Positions 32,340 to 41,947 are shown, counted from the stretch's first letter. The stretch: DNA of 64,000 nt from Bacteroidota bacterium (GCA_947447375.1 CANFJB010000001.1:237241-301240); one strand, 5' to 3'. Program-made: numbers and translations. The notes: generated from the sequence alone by a model not told the origin.

Positions 32340-35114
32340 TTATCTAAATAAATCTTTATCAAATACCATTCTTAAGGCATCTGCGTGGCGGCGTTTTGCT
32401 CTTGTATAACTTCCTGATGCTGGTGCGGCGTAGGCTCTTAATGAGGCCAATCTCCATTTTACCAAGTCAAAATTCATTAACATAAAGCTGTAAGCTCCCA
32501 TGTTTCTTGGTTCTTCTTGTGCCCAAACATAATCGTCAGCATTTGGATATTTTGCTATTATTTCTTTCAATTGTTCCGCTGGAAATGGAAATAATTGCTC
32601 GATTCTAACAACTGCCACATCTTTTCTTCCGTTATTTTCTCTCTCAGCAGTAATGTCGTAATAGAATTTTCCGGTACAGAAAACCAATGTTTTTACGTCT
32701 TTCTTATTTACGGTAGTATCATCGATAGTTTCTTGGAAACATCCTTTTTCGAAATCTTCAATTGGTGAAACTACTCTTGGATCACGCAATAAACTTTTTG
32801 GTGAAAACACAATAAGCGGCTTGCGGAAAGTAGTTTTCATTTGTCTTCTCAACAAGTGATAGAAGTTGGCTGGCGTTGTACAATCGGCAACATACATGTT
32901 ATTTCTAGCACAAAGTTGTAAATAACGCTCCATTCTCGCAGACGAATGTTCTGCTCCTTGATTTTCATATCCGTGAGGCAGTAATAGTACAATTCCGTTT
33001 TGATTGTTCCATTTATCTTCACCACAAGAAATGTATTGATCCAACATAATTTGGGCTCCATTACTGAAATCTCCAAATTGAGCTTCCCAAATAGTTAGTG
33101 TTTTAGGGCTTGCTAATGCATATCCGTAATCAAACCCTAAAACTCCGTATTCTGATAAAAGGGAATTGAAAACGTTGAATTTTCCTTTTTTACCTTCAAT
33201 ATTATTCAATAAAATTACTTCTTCCTCTGAGTTTTCAACCTTTACAACCGCATGACGATGAGAGAAAGTTCCTCGCTCCACATCTTGCCCTGAGATTCTA
33301 ACATTATACCCTTCTTGTAAAAGCGATCCGTAAGCTAAATGTTCGGCCATAGCCCAATCCAACTTATTGGTTTCAAAATACATGGTTTTTCTATCGTTTA
33401 TTAATTTTTGAATTTTACTAATAAACTTTTTGTCTGCAGGCAAATTACAAACGGCATTGGCAACATTGGTAAGTCCTTTTTTAGGGTAAGAAGTATCTAC
33501 TTTTTCAAGCATTTTAACGTTGGTGACTTGCTCGAAGCCCAACCATTCGTTTTGCATGAAAGGAGTAATTATAGTAAGATCTTTTTTACGAGATTTCTCT
33601 AAATTTACTTCTAATTTATCTTTGTAAGCTGCTTCTAAACCTTTGATATAATTGGCATCAATAACGCCCTCTTCGATCAATTTTGCAGTATAAATATCTC
33701 TTGGGTTTTTGTGACTTGCTATTGTTTTATACAATAATGGCTGCGTAAATCTTGGTTCATCACCCTCATTGTGTCCGTATTTTCTATATCCTAATAAATC
33801 AATAAATACGTCGCTACCAAATTGCATTCTGTAATCCAAAGCAAATAACATGGCGTGAACCACCGCTTCTGCATCGTCAGCGTTTACGTGTAAAACAGGC
33901 GATAAAGTCACTTTTGCAACGTCTGTACAATAGGTTGAAGAACGTGCGTCTAAGTAATTTGTGGTAAAACCAACTTGATTATTAATAACAATATGAATGG
34001 TCCCTCCGGTTTTGTAACCGTCCAATTGCGCCATTTGAATAATTTCATAAACAATCCCTTGACCAGCAACAGCGGCATCACCGTGAACGGCAATTGGCAA
34101 TACTTTTGAGAAATCATCTGGGAAATATTTATCTTGTTTTGCTCTGGTAATCCCTTCAATTACGGCACCTACCGTTTCTAAATGCGAAGGATTTGGAGCT
34201 AAATTGATGTTAATGTGTTTTCCAGTTCTCGTTTTTCTATCAGAGGTTAAACCCAAATGGTATTTAACATCGCCATCGAAATATTCTTGATCGTAATCTT
34301 TTCCATCAAATTCTGAGAAAATATCTTGTGTAGATTTTCCGAAGATGTTGGCTAAGATATTCAAACGACCACGGTGCGCCATTCCCATCACAAATTGCTC
34401 AACTCCTTTTTCAGCAGCAGCTTCAATTAATGCATCTAAACCTGGAATTATCGATTCTCCACCTTCAAGTGAAAAACGTTTTTGTCCAACATATTTTGTA
34501 TGTAAGAAATTTTCAAAAGAAACCGCTTCGTTTAATTTATTTAATATCACTTTTTTCTCATCTACAGAGAAAGTAGGGGTGTTATCATTTACGCCTAATT
34601 TTTCTTGAATCCATTGAATTACCTCAGGTTTTCTGATGTACATGTATTCAACACCAATGTGCTGGCAGTAAATTTTATCTAAATGAGCAATAATATCTGT
34701 TAAAGTACAAGGAGCTATATAAATAAGCTTTGCGGCATCAAAAACAGTGTTTAAATCGGATTGGTTTAAACCAAAATTCTCTATTTCTAATGTTGGAGAA
34801 TAAGTTCTTCTATCGCGAACAGGGTTTGTTTTAGTAAACAAATGTCCTCTAGTTCTGTAGGCTTCAATTAATTTTAGTACTTGGAATTCTTTTTGAAGTT
34901 TTGCAGAAACAGCACTAAAATCATGCCCTTCGGCAGATGTTGAAAGTGACCCTTCAGTCAAGATTTCACCATTTGATGAACTCAATCCAAAGTCAAATCC
35001 TTGAAAAAAACTTCTCCATGAAGGCTCAACGCTATCAGGGTTTTCTAAATATTGATCGTATAGTTGTGCGAAAAATTCGGTGTGCGCTGTATTTAAAAAG
35101 GAAAACCTATCCAT
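32340..35114 (-). CDS. sucA: 2-oxoglutarate dehydrogenase E1 component
   Basis: 924 residues, normal length. N-terminal NTAHTEFFAQLYDQYLENPDSVEPSWRSFFQGF is typical of SucA. FVMGMAHRGRLNILANI, then HGDAAVAGQGIVYE and TGGTIHIVINNQVGFTTN mark the thiamine-diphosphate and active-site region; the C-terminus ends with SLRAYAAPASGSYTRAKRRHADALR. It decarboxylates 2-oxoglutarate and passes the succinyl unit to the lipoyl domain of OdhB. Cotranscription with odhB is likely. E3 is not in the window. The -7 element lies 35 bases before the ATG. Confidence 0.96.
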   Translation of the reverse strand: MDRFSFLNTAHTEFFAQLYDQYLENPDSVEPSWRSFFQGFDFGLSSSNGEILTEGSLSTSAEGHDFSAVSAKLQKEFQVLKLIEAYRTRGHLFTKTNPVRDRRTYSPTLEIENFGLNQSDLNTVFDAAKLIYIAPCTLTDIIAHLDKIYCQHIGVEYMYIRKPEVIQWIQEKLGVNDNTPTFSVDEKKVILNKLNEAVSFENFLHTKYVGQKRFSLEGGESIIPGLDALIEAAAEKGVEQFVMGMAHRGRLNILANIFGKSTQDIFSEFDGKDYDQEYFDGDVKYHLGLTSDRKTRTGKHININLAPNPSHLETVGAVIEGITRAKQDKYFPDDFSKVLPIAVHGDAAVAGQGIVYEIIQMAQLDGYKTGGTIHIVINNQVGFTTNYLDARSSTYCTDVAKVTLSPVLHVNADDAEAVVHAMLFALDYRMQFGSDVFIDLLGYRKYGHNEGDEPRFTQPLLYKTIASHKNPRDIYTAKLIEEGVIDANYIKGLEAAYKDKLEVNLEKSRKKDLTIITPFMQNEWLGFEQVTNVKMLEKVDTSYPKKGLTNVANAVCNLPADKKFISKIQKLINDRKTMYFETNKLDWAMAEHLAYGSLLQEGYNVRISGQDVERGTFSHRHAVVKVENSEEEVILLNNIEGKKGKFNVFNSLLSEYGVLGFDYGYALASPKTLTIWEAQFGDFSNGAQIMLDQYISCGEDKWNNQNGIVLLLPHGYENQGAEHSSARMERYLQLCARNNMYVADCTTPANFYHLLRRQMKTTFRKPLIVFSPKSLLRDPRVVSPIEDFEKGCFQETIDDTTVNKKDVKTLVFCTGKFYYDITAERENNGRKDVAVVRIEQLFPFPAEQLKEIIAKYPNADDYVWAQEEPRNMGAYSFMLMNFDLVKWRLASLRAYAAPASGSYTRAKRRHADALRMVFDKDLFR

Positions 35115-35149
35115 AATTTTTGAATGTCCTGATTTGTAAAATAGTTACG

Positions 35150-35157
35150 CAAAAGTA
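35150..35157 (-). promoter_or_regulatory. -7 promoter element for sucA-odhB
   Basis: Minus strand reads TACTTTTG followed by C, a TAnnTTTG match 35 bases before the sucA ATG. Confidence 0.55.
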
Positions 35158-35259
35158 CAATAAATGAAATATAATATTAAATATTTTAGATACTTTTATG
35201 TTTTATTAATCAATTTTTTAAAATCGATGAGAAAATCTTACTTTTTCTTAGTGTCAAAA

Positions 35260-35778
35260 ATGAAATTTACTTATTTAACGCTTTTATTTTCGAGTGTGTT
35301 GTATTCACAATCTCCGGGAAATGTTATACGCTCCTCACAAAATTTTTGGCAAAATGTTCAATTTGGAGGCGGTTTTGGTTTAAATATAAATTCTCAATTT
35401 ACAGAAGTTAATTTAGCGCCAGGAGCCATTTATCGTTTTAACCCAAAAGCAGCTGCAGGAATTGGACTTCAAGGTAGTTTTGTTTCAAATGAGGGAGAAT
35501 ATTCTTCGGCAATTTATGGTTTGAGTGCAATTTCACTGATTAACCCAATTGATAATTTTCAAATTTCATTTGAAATTGAACAATTAAGGGTAAATAGAAC
35601 TTTAGTTATGATTGGAGGTCCTAATAAAACTGACAATTTTTGGAATACTGGTTTGTTTTTAGGTGGTGGATACGGTTCTGATAATGTTGTTGTGGGAATT
35701 CGATACAATTTGCTTTTCAAAGAAACAGATTTTATTTATTCTAGTGCAATGATGCCTTTTATAAGGGTCTATTTTTAA
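35260..35778 (+). CDS. Outer-membrane beta-barrel protein of unknown function
   Basis: 172 residues from ATG 35260 (MKFTYLTLLFSSVLYSQ, a signal peptide). In-frame starts at 35164 and 35227 add residues that would spoil the signal. The body has barrel-like strands (VQFGGGFGLNI, APGAIYRF, GIGLQGSFVS, FEIEQLRVNRTL) and ends FIRVYF, with a C-terminal aromatic. It lies divergently from sucA. I recall relatives annotated as alpha-ketoglutarate decarboxylase in Flavobacterium; that name seems to come from the neighbour and nothing in this sequence supports it. Confidence 0.65.
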   Translation: MKFTYLTLLFSSVLYSQSPGNVIRSSQNFWQNVQFGGGFGLNINSQFTEVNLAPGAIYRFNPKAAAGIGLQGSFVSNEGEYSSAIYGLSAISLINPIDNFQISFEIEQLRVNRTLVMIGGPNKTDNFWNTGLFLGGGYGSDNVVVGIRYNLLFKETDFIYSSAMMPFIRVYF

Positions 35779-35831
35779 AAAAACAGCTAATTTGTTTACT
35801 TATTATTTCCATTAAAGTAATATTAAGAACG

Positions 35832-35839
35832 TAACTTTG
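35832..35839 (+). promoter_or_regulatory. -7 promoter element for PhoD-like gene
   Basis: TAACTTTG matches TAnnTTTG, 16 bases before the ATG at 35856. Confidence 0.55.
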
Positions 35840-35855
35840 TATAAAATAATTTAAT

Positions 35856-37184
35856 ATGAAAAAAGTATTTGTCGCTTTGTTGTTGTTTCAATTTTCAATT
35901 TTGTTTTCTCAAAATAATTTGCTTCAATCGGGCCCTATGGTGGGTTATTGCGAAATGAAAGAAGCAATGATTTGGGTTCAAACAACCAAAGAAGCAACTG
36001 TTAGAATTGATTATTTTGAAATAGATAATCCAAAAGAAATTTATTCGTCAGCAACAGAAAAATCTCAAAGCGGCAAAGGATTTACCAGTCATATTATTTT
36101 AAATCAATTACAACCGAGTAAGCAATACCATTACGATGTTTTTCTTGATGGTAAAAAAGCGGTTTTACCCTATGAAACTACTTTTTCATCTAAGAAATTA
36201 TGGCTCTATCGTGAAGACGCTCCCGATTTTACAGTAGCATTCGGAAGTTGTAATTATATTAATGAAGAAGCGCTCGACCGACCAGGAAAAGGGTACGGAA
36301 GTGGATATGAGATTTTTGAAAGTATCCATTCTAAAAAACCAAATATCATGATTTGGGGTGGTGACAATATTTATTTACGAGATGCCGATTGGGATAGCAA
36401 AACAGGAATTTATCATCGTTACACTCATACAAGATCCATCAAAGAAATTCAACCTTTATTAGCAAGTACGCAAAATTTTGCTATTTGGGACGATCATGAT
36501 TTTGGACCAAATGACGGAGATCGAAGTTTTTATAATAAATATGAAACTCAAAATGCATTTAAAAACTTTTGGGCAAATAAAACCTACGGATCTGACTCCA
36601 ATCAAAAAGAAGGTATTTATTCCACTTTTAATTGGGGTGATGCTCAATTTTTCTTACTTGACAATCGGTTTTTTAAATCTCCCAACGACCGCATAACGGG
36701 AGAAAGAACAATTCTTGGGAAAAAACAATTGGAATGGTTAATTGATGCTCTTTCTAGTTCTAAAGCTCCTTTTAAAATTATCGTTATTGGAGGACAGGTA
36801 TTGAATACTTCAGCAAAATTTGAAAATTATGAAACCTATCCGGAAGAAAAACAAAAATTACTTTCAGAAATTGAAGCAAATAAAATAAAAGGCGTTTTAT
36901 TTCTTACTGGTGACCGTCATTTTTCTGAACTATCAAAACTAAATCGTGAAAATACCTACCCATTGTTCGATTGGACAGTTTCACCATTTACCTCCGGGAT
37001 AGGGGATTCCTATAAAAACGATGTGAATAAAAACAGAGTGGAAGGAAGTTTGTTTGCTAAAAATAATTTTGGAATTCTCTCTTTTTCTGGAAGCAAAGAC
37101 AATCGTCAGTTAAAATTAATCTTGTTTGATGTTCAAGGGAATGAGGTTTGGAATAAAGTAATTACAAAGAAAGAACTAGAATAA
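35856..37184 (+). CDS. PhoD-like alkaline phosphatase/phosphodiesterase
   Basis: 442 residues. Signal peptide 1-18 (ILFSQ). Fibronectin-like N-domain, then a PhoD-type metallophosphatase: FTVAFGSCNYINEE, MIWGGDNIYLRDADW, WDDHDFGPNDGDRSF and FLTGDRHFSEL are the metal and active-site blocks. PhoD enzymes are exported Ca/Fe-dependent phosphodiesterase/monoesterases used in phosphate gain. There is no T9SS sorting domain, so it is probably periplasmic or released by Sec. It is unlinked to the phosphatases at the start of the window and of a different family. Confidence 0.9.
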   Translation: MKKVFVALLLFQFSILFSQNNLLQSGPMVGYCEMKEAMIWVQTTKEATVRIDYFEIDNPKEIYSSATEKSQSGKGFTSHIILNQLQPSKQYHYDVFLDGKKAVLPYETTFSSKKLWLYREDAPDFTVAFGSCNYINEEALDRPGKGYGSGYEIFESIHSKKPNIMIWGGDNIYLRDADWDSKTGIYHRYTHTRSIKEIQPLLASTQNFAIWDDHDFGPNDGDRSFYNKYETQNAFKNFWANKTYGSDSNQKEGIYSTFNWGDAQFFLLDNRFFKSPNDRITGERTILGKKQLEWLIDALSSSKAPFKIIVIGGQVLNTSAKFENYETYPEEKQKLLSEIEANKIKGVLFLTGDRHFSELSKLNRENTYPLFDWTVSPFTSGIGDSYKNDVNKNRVEGSLFAKNNFGILSFSGSKDNRQLKLILFDVQGNEVWNKVITKKELE

Positions 37185-37228
37185 GATAGTCTTCAATTAT
37201 TAAAAGCTTATAAATCTATACAACTTTG

Positions 37229-37236
37229 TACCTTTG
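37229..37236 (+). promoter_or_regulatory. -7 promoter element for thiL, which decides the start codon
   Basis: TACCTTTG followed by CC, 21 bases before ATG 37258. The alternative in-frame TTG at 37234 is inside this element and cannot be used as a start if the promoter is real. Confidence 0.6.
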
Positions 37237-37257
37237 CCTTTCAAAAAATTGAATAAA

Positions 37258-38307
37258 ATGATCGAAGATAAAAACCCACAACGAACCAGTATTTCACAAT
37301 TAGGTGAATTTGGACTTATAGAACATTTGACCAAAAACTTTAAAATAAACCATCCTTCTACCTTAAAAGGAATAGGTGATGATGCTGCGGTTTTGGACTT
37401 TGCCGATAAGAAAATAGTGGTTTCAACGGATTTATTAATCGAAGGTGTTCACTTTGATTTGGCTTACATGCCATTGAAACATTTGGGTTATAAGGCGGTA
37501 GTTGCCAATGTTTCCGACATTTGTGCGATGAATGCAAAAGCAACTCAAATTACTGTTTCAGTTGCTGTTTCCAATAGATTTCCTTTAGAAGCATTGGAAG
37601 AATTATTTGACGGAATTACAGTTGCTTCTCAAGAATACAATGTTGATGTTATTGGCGGAGACACTACTTCTTCACAAAAAGGATTGATAATTAGCATCAC
37701 CGCAATTGGCGAAGCTGATGCAAATGAATTGGTATATAGAAATGGCGCGAAAGAAACTAATTTATTGGTAGTTTCAGGTGATATTGGAGCTGCTTATATG
37801 GGATTACAAGTTTTAGAACGTGAAAAGCAAGTGTTCCAAGTGAACCCAAATTCGCAACCAGATTTAGAGGCATACACTTACTTAATTGAACGCCAATTAC
37901 GACCAGAAGCTCGAAAAGACATTCGAACTTTATTGCATGCCTTGGAAATAAAACCAACAGCTATGATTGACATTTCAGATGGATTGTCATCAGAGATTAT
38001 GCACATTTGTAAACAATCAAAAGTGGGTTGTAATTTATATGAAGACAAATTACCGCTCGACCCTCAATTGATTAATGTGTGTGAAGAATTTAATATTGAT
38101 GCTACAACGGTTGCAATTAATGGTGGTGAAGACTACGAGTTGTTATTTACCATTGCCATTGAAGATTTCGAAAAAATTAAAGGAAACCCAAATTTCACAA
38201 TTATTGGACACATGACTTCTGAAAATGAAGGCATTCATTTAGTTACTCGTGCCAATACTAAAATCCCATTGAAAGCCCGTGGTTGGGATTCTATTGCTGA
38301 AGAATAA
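37258..38307 (+). CDS. thiL: Thiamine-monophosphate kinase
   Basis: 349 residues from ATG 37258. Motifs of the PurM-like ThiL fold: SISQLGEFGLIEHL, GIGDDAAVLDF, VVSTDLLIEGVHFDL, GGDTTSSQKGLIIS, IDISDGLSSEI and GGEDYELLFTI. It phosphorylates thiamine monophosphate to thiamine diphosphate in the cytoplasm. It is followed 12 bases later by a 42-codon frame and then by an ArsC-type gene, so the three are likely one transcript. No thiamine riboswitch was recognised upstream. Confidence 0.94.
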   Translation: MIEDKNPQRTSISQLGEFGLIEHLTKNFKINHPSTLKGIGDDAAVLDFADKKIVVSTDLLIEGVHFDLAYMPLKHLGYKAVVANVSDICAMNAKATQITVSVAVSNRFPLEALEELFDGITVASQEYNVDVIGGDTTSSQKGLIISITAIGEADANELVYRNGAKETNLLVVSGDIGAAYMGLQVLEREKQVFQVNPNSQPDLEAYTYLIERQLRPEARKDIRTLLHALEIKPTAMIDISDGLSSEIMHICKQSKVGCNLYEDKLPLDPQLINVCEEFNIDATTVAINGGEDYELLFTIAIEDFEKIKGNPNFTIIGHMTSENEGIHLVTRANTKIPLKARGWDSIAEE

Positions 38308-38319
38308 TTGTTATATAAT

Positions 38320-38448
38320 ATGATCAAGAATTTTTTAATAAAATATAAAAAACCTATAATTATAACCATTGGCATTACCTTATTAAACCTCTATTTTGGG
38401 TTTGATGCCAGGTTTACAATTATTAATTTATTATGGTTATTGGTATGA
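38320..38448 (+). CDS. Small membrane protein of 42 residues, overlapping the ArsC-type gene
   Basis: A short frame from ATG 38320 to TGA 38446-38448, too small for usual gene finders. The product begins MIKNFLIKYKK, then one hydrophobic helix (PIIITIGITLLNLYFGF), a basic DAR break and a second hydrophobic part (FTIINLLWLLV). The ATG of the next gene shares bases with its stop codon (ATGA), the classic sign of translational coupling. It could simply be a leader peptide or a small envelope protein. Not recognised; the support is the frame, the positive-inside N-terminus and the exact overlap. Confidence 0.5.
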   Translation: MIKNFLIKYKKPIIITIGITLLNLYFGFDARFTIINLLWLLV

Positions 38449-38864
38449 AAAAAATCTTAGTTCTTTGTACAGGAAATTCTTGTAGAAGTCAGATGGCGCA
38501 TGGTTATTTGCAATATTTTGGTCAGGATAAAGTAGCAATCTACAGTGCTGGCGTTGAAATACACGGGCTCAATCCGTTTGCGGTTGGAATCATGTCGGAA
38601 GACGGAATAGACATTTCAAAAAACACCTCCAATCACGTTGATGAATATTCCAACATCATTTTCGATTATGTAATTACGGTTTGCGATAATGCTAAAGAAT
38701 CTTGTCCATTTTTCCCAACGCAAACAAAAACCATTCACCATAGCTTTGAAGATCCGTCTAAATCATCAGGCACTGCAAAAGAACTAATTGCTGAATTCCG
38801 AAAAGTGCGGGATCAAATAAAAGAATACTCAAAAGCCTTTATTGAAAATTTAGAAGCAATTTAA
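38445..38864 (+). CDS. arsC: Arsenate reductase (thioredoxin-coupled type) / low-molecular-weight phosphatase
   Basis: 139 residues from ATG 38445, which overlaps the previous stop as ATGA; an in-frame ATG at 38433 is possible but less likely. CTGNSCRS (Cys8-x5-Arg14) is the phosphatase-type catalytic loop. A later pair VCDNAKESCPFFP has two Cys separated by six residues, like Cys82/Cys89 of thioredoxin-linked ArsC, so reduction of arsenate by a Cys relay is likely. SFEDPS carries the general-acid Asp. No arsR or efflux gene lies nearby; a phosphotyrosine phosphatase role is the alternative. Confidence 0.82.
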   Translation: MKKILVLCTGNSCRSQMAHGYLQYFGQDKVAIYSAGVEIHGLNPFAVGIMSEDGIDISKNTSNHVDEYSNIIFDYVITVCDNAKESCPFFPTQTKTIHHSFEDPSKSSGTAKELIAEFRKVRDQIKEYSKAFIENLEAI

Positions 38865-38916
38865 CATTCTTGTTTTATAAAAAGAATTAGATTTGTTCGA
38901 ATATAAACAATTATTT

Positions 38917-39450
38917 ATGAGAAACATTCTAATTATTACTGTGTTATTTGCTTCGGTTTTTGGATTCGCACAAGAAAAAGAAAAAGACAAAGCTTCTGTT
39001 TTTAATAGAAAACATGAACTTAAGGTTGGCGCTATTCACCTTCTTGGTGCATCAACACTTGAAGGCACTTACGAATATATTTATTCTAAAGATTTTACTT
39101 ATGGAACCTCATTATTACTGAGTTTTGATAATAAAAATTATTATGACGAGGAATTCTCAATCACCCCATTTGCAAGATTTTATTTCCAAGAAACTAAAGA
39201 ATATGGTGCTCAAGGTTTTTTTGTTGAGGGATTTGGTAAATTTTTATCTGGTAAATACAGCCCATTATTTTCTTCCGATACACCTAAATCCTATTCAGCA
39301 GCAGCTTTAGGGCTTTGTCTTGGTAAAAAATGGACCAATTCTAGCGGATTTGTTTTTGAAATTCTTGGTGGAGGAGGAAGAACAATTGGTGGAAGTAACA
39401 AACCAGATGGTATTTTTAGAGGAGATTTGCTAATCGGTTACCGATTTTAA
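38917..39450 (+). CDS. Outer-membrane barrel-like exported protein, DUF3575-like
   Basis: 177 residues from ATG 38917 (MRNILIITVLFASVFGFAQ, signal peptide); the ATG at 38893 would extend before it. Short Lys/Glu linker, then strand-turn repeats (HELKVGAIHLLGASTLEGTYEYI, ITPFARFYF, GFFVEGFGKF, GLCLGKKW) and a final GDLLIGYRF, a barrel ending with aromatic. The pattern resembles DUF3575 outer-membrane proteins. Function unknown. A strong terminator separates it from the convergent glyS gene. Confidence 0.65.
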   Translation: MRNILIITVLFASVFGFAQEKEKDKASVFNRKHELKVGAIHLLGASTLEGTYEYIYSKDFTYGTSLLLSFDNKNYYDEEFSITPFARFYFQETKEYGAQGFFVEGFGKFLSGKYSPLFSSDTPKSYSAAALGLCLGKKWTNSSGFVFEILGGGGRTIGGSNKPDGIFRGDLLIGYRF

Positions 39451-39464
39451 ATAAATTATATAAT

Positions 39465-39494
39465 AAAAAAGGCGCTATTAATAGCGCCTTTTTT
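39465..39494. terminator. Bidirectional terminator between barrel gene and glyS
   Basis: Stem GGCGCTAT / ATAGCGCC with a 2-base loop, A-run before and T-run after, between two convergent genes. Confidence 0.9.
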
Positions 39495-39530
39495 ATTAAC
39501 GATTAAACAAATAACCGATTAACCTATTTT

Positions 39531-41072
39531 CTACATTTTCATTAACCAATTTTTCATAGAAACTTCATTTTCTATAATTCCTTTTAAATCGGAAATTTTC
39601 ACGCGGTCTTGCTTCATGGTATCTCTATGACGAATGGTTACCGTTTGGTCTTCCACTGTTTGGTGATCAACTGTAATGCAAAATGGAGTTCCCAATGCGT
39701 CTTGCCTTCTATAACGTCTTCCCACGGCGTCTTTTTCATCATAAGAAACGTTGAAATCCCATTTCAAATCGTCAATAATTTGATGAGCAATTTCTGGCAA
39801 TCCATCTTTTTTAACCAATGGAAAAATAGCTGCTTTTGTTGGCGCAAGAACTGAAGGCAATTGTAAAACTGTTCTTACAGATCCGTCTTCTAAAGTTTCT
39901 TCTTTCAAAGAACTAGAGAAAATTGCCAAGAACATTCTGTCTAATCCAACCGAAGTTTCTACCACATACGGAGTATAATTGGCATTGGTTTCTGGGTCAA
40001 AATATTGTAATTTCTTACCTGAAAATTTCTCGTGTGCTTTCAAATCGAAATCGGTTCGAGAGTGAATTCCTTCCAATTCTTTGAATCCAAAAGGGAAATT
40101 AAATTCAATATCTGCAGCAGCATTCGCATAATGAGCTAATTTTTCATGATCATGAAAACGGTAATTTTCTTTTCCTAAGCCTAAAGAAACGTGCCAACTT
40201 AAACGCGTTTTTTTCCAATGCTCGTACCATTTCATTTCATCACCAGGTTTTACAAAAAACTGCATTTCCATTTGTTCAAATTCACGCATACGAAAAATAA
40301 ATTGTCTTGCAACAATCTCATTTCTAAATGCTTTCCCAGTTTGTGCAATCCCAAATGGGATTTTCATTCGCCCTGATTTTTGAACGTTTAAGAAATTCAC
40401 AAAAATTCCTTGAGCAGTTTCTGGGCGTAAATATAAATCCATTGCGGTATCTGCTGAAGCGCCTAATTTTGTTCCAAACATCAAGTTGAACTGACGCACT
40501 TCGGTCCAATTTCTAGAACCTGATTCAGGACACGCAATTTCTAATTCTTCTATTAACGCTTTCACATCGTCAAGATCTTCATTTTCTAATGATCTTGCCA
40601 TTCGAGCTAAAACTTCATTTTTCTTCGACAAATATTCAATCACTCTGGCATTTGTGGAAACAAATTCTTCGCGGTTAAAAGCATCTCCAAAACGAACACT
40701 CGCTTTCTCAATTTCCTTTTCCGCTTTTTGATTTAGCTTTTCAGCATAATCTTCAATCAATACGTCGGCTCTATATCTTCTTTTCGAATCTTTGTTGTCA
40801 ATTAATGGGTCGTTAAAGGCATCAACGTGGCCGGAAGCCTTCCAAGTAGTAGGATGCATCAATATTGCGGCATCAAGACCTACAATATTTTCATTCATTT
40901 GCACCATTGATTTCCACCAATATTCTCTGATGTTTTTCTTTAATTCAACCCCGTTTTGAGCATAATCGTAAACTGCACTCAAACCATCGTAAATTTCGCT
41001 TGACGGAAAAATAAATCCGTATTCTTTTGCGTGCGAAACTACATTTTTAAATAAATCTTCTTGTTTTGCCAT
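39531..41072 (-). CDS. glyS: Glycyl-tRNA synthetase (single-chain, class II)
   Basis: 513 residues, the alpha2 type. MAKQEDLFKNVVSHAKEYGFIFPSSEIYDGLSAVYDYAQNG at the start is typical of it and confirms the ATG at 41072. FNLMFGT, LRPETAQGIF (motif 2 region), FRNEIVARQFIFRMREFEQMEMQFF, and the motif 3 block ETSVGLDRMFLAI are present. It charges tRNA-Gly. A minus-strand TATTTTTG lies only 7 bases before the ATG (41080-41087), so if this is the real promoter the transcript would have almost no leader. Confidence 0.95.
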   Translation of the reverse strand: MAKQEDLFKNVVSHAKEYGFIFPSSEIYDGLSAVYDYAQNGVELKKNIREYWWKSMVQMNENIVGLDAAILMHPTTWKASGHVDAFNDPLIDNKDSKRRYRADVLIEDYAEKLNQKAEKEIEKASVRFGDAFNREEFVSTNARVIEYLSKKNEVLARMARSLENEDLDDVKALIEELEIACPESGSRNWTEVRQFNLMFGTKLGASADTAMDLYLRPETAQGIFVNFLNVQKSGRMKIPFGIAQTGKAFRNEIVARQFIFRMREFEQMEMQFFVKPGDEMKWYEHWKKTRLSWHVSLGLGKENYRFHDHEKLAHYANAAADIEFNFPFGFKELEGIHSRTDFDLKAHEKFSGKKLQYFDPETNANYTPYVVETSVGLDRMFLAIFSSSLKEETLEDGSVRTVLQLPSVLAPTKAAIFPLVKKDGLPEIAHQIIDDLKWDFNVSYDEKDAVGRRYRRQDALGTPFCITVDHQTVEDQTVTIRHRDTMKQDRVKISDLKGIIENEVSMKNWLMKM

Positions 41073-41169
41073 AATGTTGCAAAAATATAAAAAGTGAAAT
41101 TAATAAATGCATATAAAATGTACTTTGAGCGTTACTTTTAGTTATTTTTATAGATTAATCACAAAATAG

Positions 41170-41853
41170 ATGGTAAATAACCTCATTAATTTATTTTTTC
41201 CGAAAGTTTGTCTTGGTTGTAAAGGGTTTTTATTGTCTGAAGAAAACGTAATTTGTTCCTCTTGCCGGCATGAAATTCCACTTACGCAACATTTTCTGAA
41301 TGAAGAAAATGAGGCATTAATGAAATTTTACGGTAAAATCCCTGTGGAACATGTTTCGGCATTATTTTATTTTCATAAAAAAGGAATAGTCCAAGAAATT
41401 ATCCACGGATTGAAATACCACGGACATCAAGAAGTGGGAACCGTTATTGGTGATTGGATTTCGGAGGAGCTGATTTTACTACCAATTTCAACTCATTTTG
41501 ATACCGTTATTCCTGTTCCACTTCATAAAAAACGACTACGAGAAAGAGGTTACAACCAAGTTTCCAATTTTGGTATTGCTATAGCAAATAAGTTAGAAAT
41601 CAACTATAATGATTCGTTATTACAAAGAAATGTATATTCAAAAACACAAGTGAAAAAGGATTTATTGGGAAGAATTTCGGTTATTGATTCCCTTTTTGAT
41701 GTTACTTTTGATGAAAATGATCACAACAAACACTTCCTATTAGTTGATGATGTATTGACTACGGGAGCCACATTAGAAGCATGTGGAAGAGCCTTATTAA
41801 AAATCCCGGGAGTAAAAATTAGCATCGTTTGTATGGCAATGTCCCATTCATAA
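41170..41853 (+). CDS. comF: ComF family phosphoribosyltransferase
   Basis: 227 residues. A four-Cys zinc finger at the N-terminus (VCLGCKGF ... CSSCRHE) and a phosphoribosyltransferase domain with FLLVDDVLTTGATLEACG, the PRPP-binding loop. ComF-like proteins are needed for DNA uptake in some bacteria, but are also kept in non-competent ones, possibly for recycling uptake products. The genes around it do not belong to a competence locus. Divergent from glyS. Confidence 0.9.
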   Translation: MVNNLINLFFPKVCLGCKGFLLSEENVICSSCRHEIPLTQHFLNEENEALMKFYGKIPVEHVSALFYFHKKGIVQEIIHGLKYHGHQEVGTVIGDWISEELILLPISTHFDTVIPVPLHKKRLRERGYNQVSNFGIAIANKLEINYNDSLLQRNVYSKTQVKKDLLGRISVIDSLFDVTFDENDHNKHFLLVDDVLTTGATLEACGRALLKIPGVKISIVCMAMSHS

Positions 41854-41947
41854 CTTTTATTAATAATTAAGCTTTTGAAAACTTTGCAGTTGTTATTGTT
41901 TATTTGTTAATTTGTTTTGAATTTGAAACTATTAAAAACACCAAAAA

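Noticed and set aside
35164..35259. Longer N-terminus of the barrel protein divergent from sucA
   Set aside because: Upstream starts give a non-signal extension before the clear signal peptide at 35260.
37234..37257. TTG start 24 bases upstream of thiL
   Set aside because: It lies in the TACCTTTG promoter element, and the ATG at 37258 gives the usual ThiL N-terminus.
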